From positions 549,926-613,925 of the forward strand of contig NZ_JAKZHV010000003.1 in NCBI RefSeq assembly GCF_022568835.1: a stretch of 64,000 bases of DNA, given 5' to 3'. How positions within the stretch are numbered: the first letter of the stretch is position 1; every line of letters starts with the position of its first letter. The notes beneath the pieces were generated by a model. The model was not told the DNA's origin. It did no database searches and saw only the letters and a list, made by a program, of their open reading frames with translations. Both the position numbers and the translations under genes were made by a program. This stretch comes from Arsenicicoccus piscis (GTDB lineage Bacteria > Actinomycetota > Actinomycetes > Actinomycetales > Dermatophilaceae). Below, in pieces: positions 55,212-64,000 of the stretch.

Positions 55212-56491
55212 GACGCGTCGTCCCGCGCATCCGACCCGGACCCGCCCTCCGACTCGTCCTCCGACTCACCCGCCGCCTCGGCGGGTCGGTCGCCGCGGGC
55301 GGCCTCGGCAAGCTCGGCGCCCTGCTCGATCAGTGCCTGACCGCGCTCGTAGTCGTCCTCGGCGTTGTAGCCGAGCACGCCGACCAGCCGGCCGTCCTGG
55401 CCGTACCAGACCGTGAAGCGCCCCGGTCGCTCGTCGACGACCTCCTCGTCGTGGCCGTTGCCCCAGGCGGCGTACTGGAGCGTGTGCTCGCCGATCGTGC
55501 TCCAGAAACCGGGCACCTGGTCCCACGGCTTCCAGGCTTCCTTGCTCTCGGTCTTGTCGGAGGAGCCGGCGGCCGCGGCAGCCGCGGCATTCGCTCCGGC
55601 GACCTCGCCCATCGCGAGCGCGTCGCCCCAGTGCTCGACGGGGATCGGTCGACCGGCCACCGCGTGCATCGCGCGGGCCAGGTCACCCGCGACCCAGACG
55701 CCGGGCGCCGCGTGCAGGTGCTCGTCGGCGACCACCCGGCCCTCGTGCTGCTGCAGCGCCGTGCCGTCGAGGTAGTCCGACGACGGCTCGACGCCCACGG
55801 CCACGAGCAGCAGGTCGGGCTCGTGGGTCGTGCCGTCGGAGAGGTGGACCTGGCGCGGTGCGCGGATGGAGCTGACCTCGGTCCCCATCGCGAGGGTCAC
55901 GCCGAGCCCGGTCAGCCAGCCGCTGATGGCGTCGGCAGCGTGCGTCCCCAGACGGTCTACCTGAGGGGCCTTCTCGGGGGAGACGAGGGTGGTCGTGACA
56001 CCGCGGCGGGCCAGCGACGCGGCCGCCTCGCAGCCGATGAAGCCCGAGCCCAGGACCAGGGCGGTCCGGGCGTGACCCGCTGCCGCAACCAGGCGCTGGG
56101 CGTCGTCGAGGCTGCGCAGCAGGTGGACGTCGGCGTCCGCGTCCGCGCTGGGCAGGGACCTCGGGCGGGAGCCGCTCGCGAGCACCAGCTGCCCGTAGCC
56201 CACCTGCTCGCCGCCCACGGTCACGGTGCGCGCGTCGGTGTCCACCTGGGAGACGGGCTGCCCGAGGCGCAGCTCGACCTGGTTGGGGAGAGGCTTGCCG
56301 TCGATCGGGGAGCCCTCGGGCTGGGTGTCCCCGGCGAGGACCTCCTTGGACAGCGGCGGCCGCTCGTAGGGCTCGTCCCGGTCCGCGCTGACGAGCAGCA
56401 CGGGGGTGCTGCCGCCCGCCTCGAGCCAGGCGCGCGCAGCGCTCACCCCGGCCGGTCCGCTGCCGATGACGACGAGTCCGAAGGTGTCCAT
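55208..56491 (-). CDS. FAD/NAD(P)-dependent oxidoreductase (ferredoxin reductase-like)
   Basis: The product of about 427 residues is a pyridine-nucleotide-disulfide-type reductase: FAD motif VVIGSGPAGVSAARAW (about 8-23), ERPPLSKEVL, NAD motif LVLGSGFIGCEAAASL, VWVAGDLA and a C-terminal reductase domain, then an acidic Ser/Asp/Glu tail. No redox CxxC is seen, matching reductases that serve ferredoxins or oxygenases. ATG 56491 is preferred to the preceding TTG 56494. Confidence 0.88.
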   Translation of the reverse strand: MDTFGLVVIGSGPAGVSAARAWLEAGGSTPVLLVSADRDEPYERPPLSKEVLAGDTQPEGSPIDGKPLPNQVELRLGQPVSQVDTDARTVTVGGEQVGYGQLVLASGSRPRSLPSADADADVHLLRSLDDAQRLVAAAGHARTALVLGSGFIGCEAAASLARRGVTTTLVSPEKAPQVDRLGTHAADAISGWLTGLGVTLAMGTEVSSIRAPRQVHLSDGTTHEPDLLLVAVGVEPSSDYLDGTALQQHEGRVVADEHLHAAPGVWVAGDLARAMHAVAGRPIPVEHWGDALAMGEVAGANAAAAAAAGSSDKTESKEAWKPWDQVPGFWSTIGEHTLQYAAWGNGHDEEVVDERPGRFTVWYGQDGRLVGVLGYNAEDDYERGQALIEQGAELAEAARGDRPAEAAGESEDESEGGSGSDARDDAS

Positions 56492-56682
56492 CAACCCTTC
56501 CTACCCGCTGTGCCCGAGATCAGCCCGGTGAGACAGAACCGGCGGAGGCCCTCGGTGGGGGTGAGATCGCGCCGCCCTGGATTGGGTGTCGGCGCGACGG
56601 CGACCTAGCGTGGACGGTGTCAGGTGCGTGGCTCACCAGCCTCCACTCGCCCGCCTCCGCTCGCGCCAGGGAAGGAACGACC

Positions 56683-57255
56683 ATGCCCGACCAGAACACC
56701 ACTGCACCGCGTAGCCCGTCCGCCGCCGAGGCGCTGCCCCGCGGCATCAACCACATCGGCATCACCGTGCCGGACCTGGACGAGGCCACCCGCTTCCTCA
56801 AGGAGGGGCTCGGCGCGAAGGTCGCCTACGACGGGTTGACCACCGACGACGCCCCGCGGTGCGGCGCCGAGACCGAGCGCCAGCTGGGGCTGCCATCGGG
56901 GGCCAAGATCCGCAGGCAACGGATGATCGTGGCGGGGACCGGCCCCTCGCTCGAGGTCTTCGAGATCGAGGGGCAGCAGCGGCCCGCGATCGGCCTGGCC
57001 GACTTCGGGCTCAACCACGTCTCGTTCTACGTCGACGACATCGAGGCCAGCCTGGCGCGGCTCGTGGCGGCCGGCGGCGAGGCGCTGTCGGAGGTGCACG
57101 GCAACAGCCGCTACGAGGACTCGCCGGGCAACGGCAGCGTCTACGTCCGAGCGCCCTGGGGGACGCTGATCGAGCTGCAGACGATCCCGTCCGGGCACTA
57201 CTACCCGAAGGACTCGGAAGCCACCGTCTGGGTGCCGCCGGAGCCCTCCGCCTGA
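56683..57255 (+). CDS. VOC-family (glyoxalase/dioxygenase superfamily) protein
   Basis: The 190-residue product has paired VOC modules with candidate metal ligands: H in INHIGITVPD, E in LEVFEIEG, H in LNHVSFYVDD and E in LIELQTIP. It could be a lyase, epimerase or dioxygenase; substrate unknown. The ATG follows GAAGGAACG. The C-terminus (GHYYPKDSEATVWVPP) resembles that of uncharacterised VOC proteins. Confidence 0.82.
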   Translation: MPDQNTTAPRSPSAAEALPRGINHIGITVPDLDEATRFLKEGLGAKVAYDGLTTDDAPRCGAETERQLGLPSGAKIRRQRMIVAGTGPSLEVFEIEGQQRPAIGLADFGLNHVSFYVDDIEASLARLVAAGGEALSEVHGNSRYEDSPGNGSVYVRAPWGTLIELQTIPSGHYYPKDSEATVWVPPEPSA

Positions 57256-57295
57256 GGACGCCCGACCTCCCGGGCGTGCCCGGAGGGGGTTGTCA

Positions 57296-60200
57296 GTGGT
57301 CGCGGTTATGGTCATCGACGTGACCCTCCAGGTGCATCGCGCGACCGCGACCGACCAGCTCGCCGACCAGCTGGCTCGGCTGCTCGCCACGCCCCTGGCC
57401 GACCCCTTCGCCGAGGAGGTCGTCGCGGTCCCCGCCAAGGGGGTAGAGCGATGGCTCGCCCAGCGCCTGTCGCACCGGTTGGGTGCCGGGCCGGGTCGCG
57501 GTGACGGGGTCTGCGCCGGCGTGCGGTTCCTCAACCCGCACTCGCTGGTCGCCCTGACGCTCGGCCTCGAGGACGACGACCCGTGGCACCCGGACCGGTT
57601 GGCGTGGGCCGTGCTGCAGGCCGTCGACGAGTGCCTCGACGAGCCGTGGGCCGCCGCCTTGGCGCAGCACCTCGGCCACCGGGTGGAGGGGGTCGAGGGC
57701 GAGCTGCGGGCGGCGCGGCGCTACTCCGTCGCGAGACGGCTGGCCGGGCTGTTCAGCAGCTACGCCGCCCAGCGGCCTGCACTGGTCGGTGACTGGCGGC
57801 GCGGAGGTCAGGGCGACGGCCTGGGCGGCGAGGTGGCGCCGGACCTGCGGTGGCAGCCGCCGCTGTGGCGACACGTGCTCGGGCTGGTCGACGCCGAGCC
57901 TCCGGACGTGCGCCTCGCGTCGGTGATGGCGCGGCTGCGCGACGGGGACGACGGCCTGTTCCTGCCCGGGCGGCTATCCGTCTTCGGGCACACCCGGCTC
58001 GCCGCGACCGAGCTGGAGCTGCTGCAGGCGCTCGGCGAGCACCGGGACGTGCACCTGTGGCTGCCGCAGGCCTCGCCGGCCGGCTGGTCGGTGCTCGCGC
58101 CCGAGGTGGCGTCCGGCCCGGTCCTGCGTCGCGACGACCGCTCGGTCCGGGCCATCGCGCACCCGCTGCTCGCGGCGCTCGGTCGAGACTCGCGCGAGCT
58201 GCAGCGCAGCCTGGCCCCTGTCGCGGTCGTGGACGCGACGTCGGAGACGTCGGCGGAGGGGGAGGTGCGGCACGAGATCGACCGCCCGCCAACACTTCTC
58301 GAGCTCCTGCAGGCCGACGTGCGGGCCAACGCGCTGCCGGACGCAGAGCAGCGTGCTGCCCGGGTGATCGCGGCGACCGACCAGTCGGTGCAGATCCACG
58401 CCTGTCACGGTGCGGCACGTCAGGTCGACGTGCTGCGTGACGTGATCACCGGCCTGCTCGAGGACGACCCGACCCTCGAGCCACGCGACATCCTCGTCAT
58501 GTGCCCTGACATCGACGCGTTCGCCCCGCTGGTGCACGCAGGCTTCGGCCTCGGTGCGCCGCGGGCGGTGACCGGCGAGCACTCTCTCCCGCCGGGGTTC
58601 GCGGATCGCGCTGGGGCACAACAGCATCCGGCACCACACCATCCGGCGCAGGGGCATCCGGCACAAGGACATCCGGCCCACGGGCTCCGGGTGCGCCTGG
58701 CGGACCGAGGGCCGCGCGAGACCAACCCGCTGCTCGAGCTCGCCGCCCAGCTGGTGGTGCTGGCCGGCGGACGGCTCACCGCGAGCGAGGTCCTCGACCT
58801 GGCCCGCACCGAGCCGGTGCGGGTGCGCTTCGCCCTCGACGACGACGACCTCGACCGGTTCGGTGACTGGGTCGACCAGGTCGTCATCCGGTGGGGGCTC
58901 GACGAGGAGCACCGCGCCGACTACCAGCTGTCGTCGTTCGCGCAGAACACCTGGCGCGCCGGTCTCGACCGCGTCGTCGTCGGCGCCGCGCTCGACGGGG
59001 TCGACCGCGACCACGTCGGCACCGTCCTCGCCCTCGACGACCTCGACAGCGGTGACATCGACCTGGCGGGCCGGCTCACCGAGCTCGTCGACCGGCTGGG
59101 TGCCACCGTGCGCCGGCTGCGCGCGTGCCGGGGCGCCGACGAGTGGGCCGAGGCCCTGCGCGACGGGGTGCTCGGTCTCGCCGACGTGCGGTCGAGCGAC
59201 GCGTGGCAGGTCACCCAGCTGCGCCGTGAGCTGTCCCGCATCCAGGGCTCGGCCGCCCGCGAGACCGGCACGGCCGATCTACGGCTGTCGGACGTCGCGA
59301 CCCTGCTGTCCGCGCACCTCGCCGGGCGGGCCACGCGAGCCAACTTCCGCACCGGCACGCTCACCGTGTGCACGATGACCCCGATGCGCTCGGTGCCGCA
59401 CCGGGTGGTGTGCCTCGTCGGTCTGGACGACGGCATCTTCCCGCGCACGACCGTGCCCGACGGCGACGACGCCCTGGCCCGCAACCCGCTGACCGGTGAG
59501 CGCGACCCGCGCAGCGAGGACCGCCAGCTGCTCCTGGACGCGCTCATGGCTGCGCGCGAGACGGTGGTCATCACCTACACCGGGGCCGACGAGCACAGCG
59601 GCGCCGAGCGCCCACCGGCCGTGCCGCTCGGCGAGATCATCGACGCCGTGCAGGCGACCGCCTCAGGTCCCGGCGCGGAGGCCGTCGTCACGCGGCACCC
59701 GTTGCAGCCCTACGACACGCGCAACCTCGGCGTTCCTGGCGACGACGGCACGTCGCTGCGACCCGATGGGCGGCCGTTCAGCTACGACCCCACGGCGCTC
59801 GCGGGAGCGCAGGCGGCCCTCGGCGAACGCACCCTGGCCCAGCCGCTGGCCGACGTGGCGCTGCCGCCGTCCGCCCAGGCTGCCGGCGCCGACGACGTCC
59901 CGCTCGACCAGCTCATCCGCTTCCTGCTGAACCCCGCCCAGGACTTCCTGCGCACCCGGCTCGGCCTGCTGCTGCCGGAGGTCCCCGAGGAGCGCGCCGA
60001 GGGCATCCCCATCGAGCTCGACGGACTGCAGCGCTGGACGGTGGGCGACCGGCTGCTGCGCGCCGTGCTCGCCGGCCGTGATCTCGACGAGCTGGTGCGC
60101 GCCGAGGGCTGGCGCGGTGAGCTGCCGCCGGGGGACTCGGCAGTCGTCAGCTCGCCGACATCACCGAGATCGTCAAGCACCTCACGGCGGCCGCCTGGCG

Positions 60201-60867
60201 GGTGGGTGGCGCCGGAGCCCCGGGGCGGCCGGCGCCGACGCGCACGGTCGACCTCGAGATCACGCTGCCCGACGGACGTCGGGTGGTGGGCACCGTCCCG
60301 GGCATGACCGATGCCGGGGCGCTCGAGGTCACGTACTCGACCCTGAAGGCCAAGCAGACGCTGCGCTCGTGGGTCACGGCGCTCGCCCTGAGCGCGGCCG
60401 GTGAGGAGCTCTCCAGCGCCCACCTCGTCGGTCAGCTCCGCCGCGGCAACCGGCCGGGCGTCCGGCACCTCACCCACGGACCCATGCCGCGCGAGCTGGC
60501 GATGACCACGCTGGCCGATCTCGTCGACCTGCGCGACCGAGGGCTCGAGGGCCCGATCCCGTTGCCCGGCAACGCTGCTCACGCCTACGCCCGCACGTTC
60601 CTGGTCAGCGGGAGCCCGCGCGACGCCGAGGAGTCGGCGACCAAGGAGTGGGAGAGCCAGACCGGGCGCTTCCTCAAGGTGGGTGAGCAGGAGGACCCGG
60701 CCCACCTGCAGGTCTACGGCGAGGCGGTGGGCCTGCACCAGATCCTCGGTGAGCCGCGGGACGACGAGATGTGGTTCCCGGGCGTCACCAGCCGGCTCGG
60801 GCAGTACGCCCTGCGGCTGTGGCGGCCCGTCCTCGACGGCGACCTGCAGCAGGGGGAGTGGGCATGA
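57296..60867 (+). CDS. recC: exodeoxyribonuclease V subunit RecC, one frameshift
   Basis: RecC is the Chi-scanning subunit of the RecBCD helicase-nuclease for double-strand-break repair. The product, about 1190 residues if the frame is restored, has VPAKGVERWLAQRLSHRLG near the start, DILVMCPDIDAFAPLV, TVCTMTPMRSVPHRVVCLVGLDDGIFPR and a C-terminal nuclease-like fold. At about 60127-60131 (GGGGG) the phase changes: ELPPG is followed in the next phase by LGSRQLADITEIVKHLT and continues to the stop at 60867. The cause is probably one missing G. The start may be GTG 57296 or ATG 57308. It overlaps recB by ATGA. Confidence 0.88.
58620..58685 (+). repeat. CATCCGGC tandem repeat inside recC
   Basis: Units of about 15 bp built on CATCCGGC occur about five times, encoding a His-Pro-Ala-Gln-Gly run (HPAQGHPAQGHPAHG). 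The run lies in a loop between GFADRAGAQ and GLRVRLADRG. Confidence 0.75.
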
Positions 60868-63800
60868 GCGCGCGGCACTTCGCCATCACCGACCCGCTCC
60901 CCGAGGGCACCGTGCTCCTCGAGGCCAGCGCCGGGACCGGCAAGACCTGGACGATCGCGGCCCTGGTCACCCGCTACGTCGCCGAGGGCGTCGTGACCCT
61001 GCCCGAGATGCTGGTCGTCACCTTCGGTCGGGCGGCCAGCCAGGAGCTGCGCTCGCGGGTGCGCGAGCAGCTCTACGCCGCCGAGCGCGCGCTCGACGAC
61101 CCGCCGCCGGTCGAGGACCGCGACCAGCTCCTGACCTTGCTGCTCGCGGTCGACGAGGACGAGCGGTTGCTGCGACTCGAGCGGCTCCGCACGGCGCTCA
61201 CGTCGTTCGACGCGGCCACCATCGCGACCACGCACCAGTTCTGCCAGCAGGTCCTGCGCAGCCTCGGCGTCGCGGGCAACACCGACGCCGGTGCCCAGCT
61301 GGTCGACGACCTGGACGACCTGCTCGTCGAGGTCGTCGACGACCTCTACCTGCGCGGCTTCGTGGGGGCCACCAACAGGCCGATCTTCTCGCGCCGCGAC
61401 GCCTTGGCGATCGCCCGCCGGGCCATCGAGGACGACCACGCCACGCTCGCCCCCTCGGCAGCCGAGCCGGGCAGCGTCGCCGCCCGTCGCGTGGGTTTCG
61501 CTCAGGTAGTGCGTCGAGAGATGGACGTCCGCAAGCGTCGGCTGCAGGTCATGCACTACAACGACCTGCTCACCCAGCTCGCCGACGCCTTGACGGACAA
61601 GGACTCGCCGGCCCGCGCACGGATGCAGGCGCGCTGGCGGGTGGTGCTGGTCGACGAGTTCCAGGACACCGACCCGGTGCAGTGGCAGGTGCTCGACCGC
61701 GCCTTCACCGGGGTGGCGCACGCGATGGTGCTGATCGGCGACCCCAAGCAGGCGATCTACGCCTTCCGCGGGGGTGACATCGTCACCTACCTGGAGGCCG
61801 CGCAGACGGCACAGGAGCAGGCCACGCTGCCCTGCAACTTCCGTAGCGACGCCGGGCTGGTGCGGTCCATCGGCGCCCTCCTCGGCGGGGCGGCCCTGGG
61901 CGACCCGCAGATCATCGTCCACGACGTGGAGGCGCAGCGCACGCAGTCTCGGCTGCACGGCGCGCCACATCCAGAACCGTTGCGGCTCAGGCAAGTTCGC
62001 CAGCGCGAGCACCTGCGCGGCAACAGCAAGGTCGGTGCCGTGCGCGCGCACATCGCCCGCGACCTCGCGCTCGACGTGGCCGCGCTGCTGGACTCCGGGG
62101 CGACCTTCGACGGACGGCCGCTGCACGCACGCGACGTCGCCGTCATCGCGCACACCTCGCGCACCCTGATCGAGATCCAGCAGGCGCTGCGCGACGTGGG
62201 CATCCACGCCGTCAGCACCGGTGGCTCGAACGTGCTGCAGAGCAAGGCCGCCCACGACTGGCTGGCGCTCCTGACGGCCATGGCGGCCCCGCACCGGTCC
62301 ATGCTGACCCGCGCGGCTGCGCTCACCGACCTGGTCGGCCTCGACGTCGAGCGGCTGGCCACCGGCGGCGACGACCTCGACGACGAGCTGGCCGCGCTGA
62401 TGCGGCGTCTCGCCACGGTCTACGCCCGGCAGGGGGCGGCTGCGGTGATCGAGTCCCTCACGGTCGCCGGCCTGCCGGCTCGCGTGCTGGGGCGGGTCGG
62501 TGGCGAGCGCGAGCTGACCGACCTGCGCCACGTGGGTCAGCTGCTGCACGAGGTCGGTCAGCGTGAGCAGCTCGGCCTGGTGGCGCTCCTCGAGTGGTTG
62601 CAGGCCCAGCTCGCCGACGACACCCCGGTCGCGGCGGGCGCGCGCACCCGACGCCTGGACAGCGACGCTGCGGCCGTCCAGCTCGTCACGGTGCACGGCA
62701 GCAAGGGCCTGCAGTACCCCGTCGTCTACCTCCCCGCGCTCTCGGATCGGTGGGTCAGCAAGGAGGCCGACATCCCGCTGTTCCACACCGAGGCCCCACA
62801 GCGCACCCGTTGCATCGACGTGGGTGGTCCCTCGGGTCCGGAGTGGGCGGACTCGGTGCGGCGGCACAAGGCCGAGGAGGCGGGGGAGTCACTGCGGCTG
62901 CTCTACGTCGCACTCACCCGGGCGCAGTCGCAGGTGGTGGCCTGGTGGGCTCCGTCCAACAACGTCGCCGCGGCGCCGTTGCATCGAGCTCTGTTCGGGC
63001 GCAGTCCGATCCAGGCCGAGATCCCCGACACCGTAGCCGCCCCCAAGACCGACGACGACGCCACCGAGCGGCTCTCGCGATGGGCCGAGGTCGGCGCGTT
63101 CACCCTCGAGCCGGCCGACCTGGGCGACCCGGTGCCGGCACCGGTCCTGACGGCGCCGAGCGGGCTCGGCATCGGGCGCTTCGACCGCGTGGTCGACACC
63201 AGCTGGCGGCGCACGTCCTACTCCGCCCTGAGCGCTCCGCGCGACGCCGAGGGGCACGAGCTGAGCGGTGGCGTCGGCAGCGAGCCTGAGGTCGTGCCCC
63301 GCGACGACGAGCCCGAGATCCCGGTCGTCGTCGACGAGAGGCCCACGCTGCCTGGCCTGCTCCCGGGCGGCGACGACCTGCCCTCACCGATGGCCGACCT
63401 GCCGGTGGGCGCCACCTTCGGCTCGCTCGTCCACGCCGTGCTGGAGCACGCCGACCCGCAGGCCGTAGACCTCGACGCCGAGCTGCGCGCCCGGATCGGC
63501 GAGCAGCTGGTGTGGTGGCCGGTCGACGTCGATGTGGACCGGCTCGTCCACGCCCTCGTCGCGGTGCTGGACACGCCCCTCGGACCGCTGGCCGGCGGCA
63601 CCACCTTGCGCGCGGCCGGCACGCGAGATCCGCTTGTGCGAGCTGGACTTCGAGCTGCCGCTCGGGGCGGTGACCTGGCGGCACCGACCGGCCCCCGCAG
63701 GCTGCTGGGCGACCTCGCCCCGCTGCTGCGTCGGCACCTCCCGGCCGGTGATCCGGTGCGTGGCTACGCCGACGTCCTGGACGCCGAGCCCGTGCTGGCC

Positions 63801-64000
63801 GAGCAGGAGCTGCGCGGCTACCTCACCGGGTCGATCGACGTGGTGCTGCGGGTCGACGGCCGCTACCTGGTCGTCGACTACAAGACCAACTGGCTGGGCC
63901 AGCTCGACGCCCTGCTCACTGCTGGTCCTACCGCCCCGAGGCGCTGGTCGAGGCGATGGGGCACTCCAGCTATCCGCTCCAGGCGTTGCTGTATGCCGTT
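60864..64000 (+). CDS. recB: exodeoxyribonuclease V subunit RecB, partial (runs off the window)
   Basis: RecB is the 3'-5' helicase and nuclease subunit. Visible parts: Walker A LEASAGTGKTWTIAAL (about 16-31), TTHQFCQQVL, Walker B VVLVDEFQDTDPVQW, QAIYAFRGGDI, VTVHGSKGLQYPVVYLP, LLYVALTRAQSQ, and the C-terminal nuclease with FGSLVHAVLEH and VVDYKTNW. ATG 60864 overlaps the recC stop. Three single-base phase changes occur near the end: about 63610, 63662 (a GGGG run; RLCELDFELPL lies between these two in another phase) and 63923 (AWSYRPEALVEAMGH is out of phase). These may be sequencing errors. The 3' end is beyond base 64000; recD would be expected next. Confidence 0.9.
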   Translation, partial: MSARHFAITDPLPEGTVLLEASAGTGKTWTIAALVTRYVAEGVVTLPEMLVVTFGRAASQELRSRVREQLYAAERALDDPPPVEDRDQLLTLLLAVDEDERLLRLERLRTALTSFDAATIATTHQFCQQVLRSLGVAGNTDAGAQLVDDLDDLLVEVVDDLYLRGFVGATNRPIFSRRDALAIARRAIEDDHATLAPSAAEPGSVAARRVGFAQVVRREMDVRKRRLQVMHYNDLLTQLADALTDKDSPARARMQARWRVVLVDEFQDTDPVQWQVLDRAFTGVAHAMVLIGDPKQAIYAFRGGDIVTYLEAAQTAQEQATLPCNFRSDAGLVRSIGALLGGAALGDPQIIVHDVEAQRTQSRLHGAPHPEPLRLRQVRQREHLRGNSKVGAVRAHIARDLALDVAALLDSGATFDGRPLHARDVAVIAHTSRTLIEIQQALRDVGIHAVSTGGSNVLQSKAAHDWLALLTAMAAPHRSMLTRAAALTDLVGLDVERLATGGDDLDDELAALMRRLATVYARQGAAAVIESLTVAGLPARVLGRVGGERELTDLRHVGQLLHEVGQREQLGLVALLEWLQAQLADDTPVAAGARTRRLDSDAAAVQLVTVHGSKGLQYPVVYLPALSDRWVSKEADIPLFHTEAPQRTRCIDVGGPSGPEWADSVRRHKAEEAGESLRLLYVALTRAQSQVVAWWAPSNNVAAAPLHRALFGRSPIQAEIPDTVAAPKTDDDATERLSRWAEVGAFTLEPADLGDPVPAPVLTAPSGLGIGRFDRVVDTSWRRTSYSALSAPRDAEGHELSGGVGSEPEVVPRDDEPEIPVVVDERPTLPGLLPGGDDLPSPMADLPVGATFGSLVHAVLEHADPQAVDLDAELRARIGEQLVWWPVDVDVDRLVHALVAVLDTPLGPLAGGTTLRAAGTRDPLVRAGLRAAARGGDLAAPTGPRRLLGDLAPLLRRHLPAGDPVRGYADVLDAEPVLAEQELRGYLTGSIDVVLRVDGRYLVVDYKTNWLGQLDALLTAGPTAPRRWSRRWGTPAIRSRRCCMP

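Noticed and set aside
57974..62867. Long minus-strand frames in the recC-recB region
   Set aside because: They mirror conserved RecC and RecB motifs on the plus strand.

Overview
ORGANISM. The window is high-GC DNA (roughly 70 percent by eye) from an actinobacterium, most likely in or near the Intrasporangiaceae (Micrococcales). The core gene order fits: truA, rplM-rpsI-glmM, then a fumarase / DUF4245 / xseB / xseA / ispH / ychF neighbourhood and an actinobacterial recC-recB pair. Ribosomal protein S9 has the acidic N-terminal extension typical of the phylum. Many genes have a TANNNT -10 box only 5-8 nt before the start codon, the signature of leaderless transcription. The genus is inference; I see no rRNA or tRNA gene. 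LAYOUT 0-17 kb: a secreted beta-lactamase-like protein, truA, a small membrane-protein gene split by an IS256-family element with its target duplication intact, a 1933-residue secreted amylase-pullulanase, a membrane glycosyltransferase with its wHTH regulator, rplM-rpsI, glmM, a carbonic anhydrase and a class I fumarase. LAYOUT 17-30.6 kb: a three-gene sugar ABC importer (lipoprotein plus two permeases, no ATPase), a PfkB sugar kinase, DUF4245, xseB and xseA (tail to tail), ispH, a lipoprotein, alr, an LCP cell-wall ligase, rmuC and ychF. LAYOUT 30.6-50.4 kb: an accessory island. The conserved last codons of YchF (ending in FNV) are missing from ychF itself, but copies of that 3' end occur downstream at about 31.17, 48.80 and 50.35 kb. 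This looks like tandem integration into the ychF 3' end. The intervals carry (i) a one-gene membrane-protein cassette; (ii) a 17.6-kb segment with a divergent two-gene module (a 1325-residue protein with an HTH and a possible nuclease-like region, opposite a DUF4209-type protein with a HEPN-like motif), a nest of IS3, ISL3 and IS256 elements, an aldo/keto reductase, an LtrA-like membrane protein, gene remnants and oleate hydratase with its TetR regulator; (iii) a short segment of mostly decayed genes. No integrase is visible. The divergent module at 31.45-37.45 kb is my best candidate for an undescribed, possibly defensive, system. LAYOUT 50.4-64 kb: mixed chromosomal genes (DinB, DUF1761/HxlR pair, HD protein, a PIN/Phd toxin-antitoxin pair, SDR, FAD oxidoreductase, VOC proteins), then recC and the start of recB, which runs off the window. 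Several single-base frameshifts, some in short G runs (recC, recB, a DinB-like remnant), may be sequencing errors, so those genes should not be called dead without checking reads. All functional assignments are from reading the translated sequence; no database search was run.
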